Positions 29,807-33,780 of a stretch of DNA of 33,780 nucleotides are shown piece by piece. Position 1 is the first letter of the stretch, and every line of letters begins with the position of its first letter. Made by a program: the position numbers and the translations under genes. Under the pieces are notes generated by a model, which worked only from the letters and a program-made list of their open reading frames with translations, made no database searches and was not told the DNA's origin. The stretch is from Nevskia sp. (GTDB lineage: Bacteria; Pseudomonadota; Gammaproteobacteria; Nevskiales; Nevskiaceae). The DNA lies in contig JAUXYM010000016.1 of assembly GCA_030694365.1 (NCBI GenBank), positions 1 to 33,780 of the forward strand, read 5' to 3'.

Positions 29807-30553
29807 TCAGATCAGGCCCTTGGCCTTCAGCGCGGCGACCAGTTCGTCGACCGTCTTCACCATCACGCCCTTCGAGCGCTTCGGCGGATTGGTGACCTTG
29901 ACGCGCTTGAGGCTGGCGGCGGCGGTGATGCCGAGATCGGCGAGGCTGACCGTTTCGATCGGCTTCTTCTTCGCCTTCATGATGTCCGGCAGCTTCAGAT
30001 ATCGCGGCTCGTTGAGGCGAAGATCGGTGGTGATGATCGCCGGCAGATCGACTTCCAGCGTTTCCAGGCCGGCGTCGACTTCACGGGTGACCGTGGCCTT
30101 GCCGCCGTCGATCTCGACTTTCGATGCGAACGTCGCCTGCGGCAGATCGAGCAGCGCGGCAACCATCTGGCCGGTCTGGGCGGCGTCGTCATCGATCGCC
30201 TGCTTGCCGAGAAAGAAGATTTCCGCGCCTTCCTTCTTGAACACGGCGGCGAGCGCGCTGGCTGCGGTCAGCGACTGGATTTCCTCGTCCACCTTCACGT
30301 GCACGGCGCGGTCGGCGCCGAAAGCCAGCGCGGTGCGCAGGGTTTCTTCGCACTTCGCGCCACCAACGGTGACGGCGATGATTTCCGTGACCTTGCCTTT
30401 CTCTTTCAGACGAACCGCTTCTTCCATCGCGATTTCGTCAAACGGATTGACGCTGTGCTTGACGCCGTCCGTGACCACGCCCGAGCCGTCCGGCTTGACC
30501 TGGATGCGAACGTTGTAGTCGATCACTCTTTTGACGCTGACCAGTGCTTTCAT
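29807..30553 (-). CDS. etfB: Electron transfer flavoprotein, beta subunit
   Basis: The protein has 248 residues from ATG 30553 ([17 protein letters not shown]). EtfB features: [40 protein letters not shown], and the AMP-binding [20 protein letters not shown]. Also seen is the family signature [19 protein letters not shown], followed by [16 protein letters not shown]. The protein binds AMP and forms the heterodimer with EtfA in the cytoplasm. A ribosome site AGAGAGAAAAG precedes it. The carbonic anhydrase gene ends 60 bp upstream. Confidence 0.97.
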   Translation of the reverse strand: MKALVSVKRVIDYNVRIQVKPDGSGVVTDGVKHSVNPFDEIAMEEAVRLKEKGKVTEIIAVTVGGAKCEETLRTALAFGADRAVHVKVDEEIQSLTAASALAAVFKKEGAEIFFLGKQAIDDDAAQTGQMVAALLDLPQATFASKVEIDGGKATVTREVDAGLETLEVDLPAIITTDLRLNEPRYLKLPDIMKAKKKPIETVSLADLGITAAASLKRVKVTNPPKRSKGVMVKTVDELVAALKAKGLI

Positions 30554-30613
30554 CTTTTCTCTCTAACGGGCAACGGGGAGGTAATAAAAGTTACGAAGGA
30601 TTGGCAGTGCGGC

Positions 30614-31261
30614 TCAGGCAGTCAGCCCGGGGACGCCATGTTGCCGAAGACGTGCGAATTCTGCGGCGCTGCCGGCGCTGAAGCCGGTCTCGCGAGCGAG
30701 GCCATTGTTGAGCCGATAAACCCAGGCATGGACACGCACGTCCTGGCCGCGTTCCCAGGCATCGCGAACGATCGTCGTTTCGCAGACGTGGGTCGCTTGT
30801 TCGACCGCGTTCAGTTCGCAGAGCAGGTCGGCGCGGCGTTCATCATCGGGCTCGGCAGTCAGCCGCGAGCGATGCCGGTGGGCGATGTCGCGGACATGCT
30901 GCAGCCAGTTGTCGGCGAGGCCGACACGGGTGCCATCCAGTGCCGCACGGACGCCACCGCAGCCGTAATGGCCAACGATCAGCACATGCTTCACTTCGAG
31001 CACGTCGACCGCGTACTGCAGCACCGACAGGCAGTTGAGGTCGGTCGGCACCACGACGTTGGCGATGTTGCGATGAACGAACACGCCGCCCGGATCGAGG
31101 CCGATGATTTCGTTGGCCGGCACCCGGCTGTCGGCGCAGCCGATCCACAGGTACTGCGGCACCTGCTGCTTGGCGAGTGCCGCGAAGAAGCCGGGGCGGG
31201 TGCGATCGATCTCAGCCGCCCAGCGGCGGTTGTTGTCGAGCAGATGCTGGATATCGGACAT
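30614..31261 (-). CDS. Beta-class carbonic anhydrase
   Basis: The protein has 215 residues, the usual size for the Can/CynT branch. Zinc ligands are Cys42, His98 and Cys101 (WIGCADSR, GHYGCGG). The Asp44-Arg46 dyad of beta enzymes is present, and EIIGLDPGGVFVHRNIANVV is typical. It converts CO2 and bicarbonate in the cytoplasm. It lies between the etf genes and the ETF-QO gene, 8-30 kb from any other CO2-related gene except the biotin carboxylase subunits of the terpene cluster, which consume bicarbonate. A supply role for geranyl-CoA carboxylase is plausible but inferred. Confidence 0.95.
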   Translation of the reverse strand: MSDIQHLLDNNRRWAAEIDRTRPGFFAALAKQQVPQYLWIGCADSRVPANEIIGLDPGGVFVHRNIANVVVPTDLNCLSVLQYAVDVLEVKHVLIVGHYGCGGVRAALDGTRVGLADNWLQHVRDIAHRHRSRLTAEPDDERRADLLCELNAVEQATHVCETTIVRDAWERGQDVRVHAWVYRLNNGLARETGFSAGSAAEFARLRQHGVPGLTA

Positions 31262-31271
31262 CGAAAGCGCC

Positions 31272-31438
31272 TAGTCCACCGAACCGGTGAGTTCGCCCCC
31301 TGAAGGGCGTGCAAATTGGGATGCGATGCAAGGAAGAAAGCACAGCAATAGTTGTTCTATTGCGAGCATTTCTGACGCCGCAGCGCGCCCAAGGCGTGCG
31401 TCCAGCAGGGGGTGGAATCTCATGGGTTCGGTGGACTA
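31272..31438. repeat. 167-bp hairpin-forming element (MITE-like)
   Basis: The terminal inverted repeats TAGTCCACCGAACC-N2-TGAG (31272-31291 and complement of 31419-31438) match at 18 of 20 positions, and pairing continues imperfectly inside (TTCGCCCCCTG... with TTCCACCCCCTG...). The centre is a second hairpin, CAATAG-TTGTT-CTATTG (about 31346-31362), with AGAAA/TTTCT outside it. The whole unit could fold into one long stem. It occupies the entire gap between the ETF-QO stop and the carbonic anhydrase start. Confidence 0.75.
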
Positions 31439-31439
31439 C

Positions 31440-33098
31440 TTACATCGCCGCGTAGTTGGGGCCGCCCGAACCTTCCGGGGCGATCCAGGTGATGTTCTGC
31501 GCCGGGTCCTTGATGTCGCAAGTCTTGCAGTGCACGCAATTCTGGGCGTTGATCTGGAAGCGCCTGGCATCACCCTCGCCGATCACTTCGTAGACGCCGG
31601 CCGGGCAGTAGCGCTGCGCCGGTTCGTCGTACATCGGCAGGTTCTGGCTGATCGGAATCGAAGCGTCTGCGAGCTTCAGATGCACCGGCTGCTCTTCCTC
31701 GTGGTTGGTCGAGGACAGGAACACCGAGGACAGCTTGTCGAAGCTGATCTTGCCGTCCGGCTTCGGGTAATCGATCTTGGTGCTTTCCGACGCCAGCTTC
31801 AGCGTCGTGTGATCCGGCGTGGTGTCGTGCAGGGTCAGCGGAATCTTGCCGCCGAAGATGTTCTGATCGACCCAGTTGAAAGCGCCGCCGAACAGGATGC
31901 CGAACTTGTGCAGCGCCGGGCCGAAGTTGCGGCTGCAGTACAGCTCTTCATGCAGCCAGCTGGCCTTGAACGCGGCCGGGTAGCCGTCCAGCGCATCGCC
32001 GCCTTCGGTGCCACCAAGCAGTGCGGTGGCCGCAGCTTCGGCGGCGAGCATGCCGCACTTCATCGCCGTGTGGCTGCCCTTGATCTTCGAGAAATTCATC
32101 GTGCCGAGATCGCAGCCGACCAGCACGCCGCCCGGGAACGCCATCTTCGGCAGCGAGTTGTAGCCGCCCTTGGCGATGGCGCGCGCGCCATACGAAAGAC
32201 GCTCACCGCCGGCCAAATGCTGGGCAATCACCGGGTGCTGCTTGAAGCGCTGGAACTCGTCGAACGGCGACAGATACGGGTTCGAGTAGGACAGATCGAC
32301 GATCAAACCCACCGCGATCAGATTGTCTTCGAGGTGGTACAGGAACGAGCCGCCAGTCGATTCCGAGCCGAGGCCCAGCGGCCAGCCAGCGCCGTGGACG
32401 ACCAGACCAGGCTGATGCTTGGCGCTGTCGATCTTCCAGAGTTCCTTGAGGCCGATGCCGTAGTGCTGCGGATCGGCGTCCTTGTCGAGCGCGAAATCCT
32501 TGAGCAGACGCTTGCCGATATGGCCGCGGCAGCCTTCGGCAAAGAAGGTGTACTTGGCGCGCAGTTCCGGGCCCGGCGCGAAATCGGCAGTCTGCTTGCC
32601 ATGACGATCAACGCCCTTGTCGCCGATGGTGATGCCGCGAACGATGCCGTCTTCAATGATCACGTCCTGAGCGGCGAACTCCGGAATGATGTCGACGCCC
32701 AAGCCTTCAGCCTGGGTCGCCAGCCAGCGCACCAGGTTGCCGAGGGAAATGATGTAGTTCCCTTCGTTGTGCATGGTCTTCGGCACGAAGAAGCCCGGCA
32801 GCTTGACCGACGCCGATTCGCTGGTGAACAGATAGATGTCGTCGCGCTTGACCGGCGTTTCCAGCGGCGCGCCGAGTTCCTTCCAGTTCGGAAACAGTTC
32901 GTTCAGCGCACGCGGCTCGAACACCGCGCCGGACAGGATGTGAGCGCCCACTTCCGAGCCTTTCTCGACCACGCAGACGGAAATCTCGCCACCGGCTTCG
33001 GCGGCTTTCTGCTTCAGGCGGCAGGCAGCGGCAAGACCGGCAGGGCCGGCACCGACGATGACAACGTCGTACTCCATCACATCGCGTTCAACAGTCAT
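31440..33098 (-). CDS. Electron transfer flavoprotein-ubiquinone oxidoreductase
   Basis: The protein has 552 residues from ATG 33098 (MTVERDVMEYDVVIVGAGPA), near the family length. The N-terminal FAD motif is VVIVGAGPAGLAAACRL. The membrane/ubiquinone region lies mid-protein (GGVLVGCDLGTMNFSKIKGS). The C-terminal 4Fe-4S cluster is bound by Cys in RYCPAGVYE and by CVHCKTC, ending WIAPEGSGGPNYAAM. It takes electrons from reduced ETF into the quinone pool at the inner membrane. Together with etfBA and the two dehydrogenases it makes the oxidative branch of the cluster self-contained. The 195 bp upstream hold a TACAAT box but no convincing -35 element. Confidence 0.97.
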   Translation of the reverse strand: MTVERDVMEYDVVIVGAGPAGLAAACRLKQKAAEAGGEISVCVVEKGSEVGAHILSGAVFEPRALNELFPNWKELGAPLETPVKRDDIYLFTSESASVKLPGFFVPKTMHNEGNYIISLGNLVRWLATQAEGLGVDIIPEFAAQDVIIEDGIVRGITIGDKGVDRHGKQTADFAPGPELRAKYTFFAEGCRGHIGKRLLKDFALDKDADPQHYGIGLKELWKIDSAKHQPGLVVHGAGWPLGLGSESTGGSFLYHLEDNLIAVGLIVDLSYSNPYLSPFDEFQRFKQHPVIAQHLAGGERLSYGARAIAKGGYNSLPKMAFPGGVLVGCDLGTMNFSKIKGSHTAMKCGMLAAEAAATALLGGTEGGDALDGYPAAFKASWLHEELYCSRNFGPALHKFGILFGGAFNWVDQNIFGGKIPLTLHDTTPDHTTLKLASESTKIDYPKPDGKISFDKLSSVFLSSTNHEEEQPVHLKLADASIPISQNLPMYDEPAQRYCPAGVYEVIGEGDARRFQINAQNCVHCKTCDIKDPAQNITWIAPEGSGGPNYAAM

Positions 33099-33293
33099 GT
33101 TTGGCTCGAAAAACCGTGGCTGGATGAAATTAGGTCGGCAATTGTACCGTGCATGCCGCGCCGCAACATACAAATCGGCCAGAGAGGGGTATGCAATCAC
33201 GCTATCTGGTTGACAAACTGTGCATCTCGACCCGGCCCCTGCTTCCTTCCGGCTTGGCAGCACAGCGCCAGGCCGTTGCCAGATCCTTGAAAC

Positions 33294-33753
33294 TCAGGCT
33301 GATTCCTGCAACAAGGCTACGGGCACCGAGACCGGGAATTCGAGCAGCATCTGGGCAAAGCATTTGCCCTGCGGATCGCTGCGCAGGCTCGCCGCGCCGC
33401 CACTGCCCAGCGCGTGATGAAGCAGGAAATTCAGGCTGGATGTGCCCGGCAGATTCAACATTTTGTAGGCCGCCTCAATAACGCCACCGGCATTGGCGAC
33501 GACCTTGACGCCCTGCCGCTTGATCTCCGGCATCAGCGGCACCATCACGTGCTCGACGAAATCGGTCACGTAACCGTCGTTGGCATCCTTCATCCGCTTG
33601 GCGGCGAGGATCGACATGGTGATCTCGGCGAGGTAGTCGAAAACCAGGTAATCGAGCGTACCTTTGCTGAGCAATTGCGCTGCTGCAGTGTTCGTGTCAC
33701 CCCAGAACGCGGAGGCGCAGCCGATACGGATTTTCCGGTTATTGAGTCGGCAT
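33294..33753 (-). pseudogene. atuA: AtuA remnant: N and C termini joined, middle deleted
   Basis: About 152 codons remain of a family of roughly 590. The first part reads [20 protein letters not shown], then [20 protein letters not shown], to [10 protein letters not shown], the N-terminal AtuA signature. It passes directly into [20 protein letters not shown] and [19 protein letters not shown], which is the C-terminal end of AtuA. Some 430-450 residues are missing in frame at about 33475-33490. The ATG at 33753 (MPTQ) is followed by TAA unless one base is removed near 33740, giving [15 protein letters not shown] short repeat-like sequence lies at both the join and the start. AtuA is needed for growth on citronellol in Pseudomonas but its reaction is unsettled. 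As read here it cannot be functional. Confidence 0.75.
33469..33486 (+). repeat. GGCCG-N2-TCAATAA motif at the AtuA deletion join
   Basis: GGCCGCCTCAATAACGCC, inverted relative to the related copies at 33739-33751 and 33753-33766 and the one at 14949-14962. It covers the codons where the AtuA halves meet. Confidence 0.5.
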
Positions 33754-33780
33754 TATTGATTCGGCCACCAAATAGTTGAA
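33739..33780 (-). repeat. Repeat at the window edge (28-bp copy B plus a second partial unit)
   Basis: Copy B (33753-33780) matches 14949-14976 at 25 of 28 positions and ends on the last base of the window. Next to it, 33739-33751 repeats the GCCG-N2-TCAATAA core in the same orientation. They overlap the presumed start of atuA. Confidence 0.6.

Overview
The window is about two-thirds G+C, tightly packed, and carries gene families typical of a gammaproteobacterium. They include a TIGR02999-type sigma factor with a TPR protein kinase, DUF2804 and DUF3943 proteins, an acyclic-terpene (Atu) catabolic cluster, and dispersed inverted pairs of CATTCCCGC...GCGGGAATG palindromes. Nevskiales/Solimonadaceae or a related hydrocarbon- or lipid-degrading group is my best guess. 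This rests on gene content only.

Left part (1-14,500). A minus-strand operon reads ECF sigma factor, Ser/Thr kinase with TPRs, a large PKD/propeller/OmpA lipoprotein, and a small membrane protein. It looks like a phospho-regulated envelope module. Next is a compact TetR - fatty acid desaturase - rubredoxin operon whose regulator seems to have a leaderless promoter with an operator lying across its spacer. The transcription accessory protein Tex, a DUF2804 protein and an outer-membrane beta-barrel follow.

Central and right part (14,500-33,780). After an orphan antitoxin with a broken toxin come an acetyltransferase, an acyl-CoA synthetase and an acyl-CoA dehydrogenase. The acyclic terpene utilisation cluster follows: geranyl-CoA carboxylase alpha (AtuF), a GNAT, isohexenylglutaconyl-CoA hydratase (AtuE), citronellyl-CoA dehydrogenase (AtuD) and geranyl-CoA carboxylase beta (AtuC). 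The divergent TetR regulator (AtuR-like) sits over a palindromic operator, with a DUF3943 membrane-associated protein downstream of it. Further right, on the minus strand, are an SDR of the PECR/AtuG type (broken), EtfA, EtfB, a beta-carbonic anhydrase, ETF-ubiquinone oxidoreductase and a remnant of AtuA. Together these could activate citronellyl/geranyl-type acids, oxidise them, carboxylate the gamma-methyl group with bicarbonate, hydrate the product and pass electrons from the dehydrogenases through ETF to ubiquinone. HMG-CoA-lyase-type and final beta-oxidation steps are not in the window.

Two other layers stand out. First, five inverted palindrome pairs (REPIN-like, dRS3-like) lie between genes, and one of them encloses a GIY-YIG nuclease gene. 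Second, several genes are broken. AtuA has lost its middle, the SDR has a nonsense codon and a frameshift, the toxin is degenerate, and single-base shifts occur in G/C runs of the lipoprotein and desaturase genes. Some of these may be sequencing errors; the AtuA deletion is harder to explain that way. The window ends exactly on a 28-bp repeat also present at the broken toxin gene.
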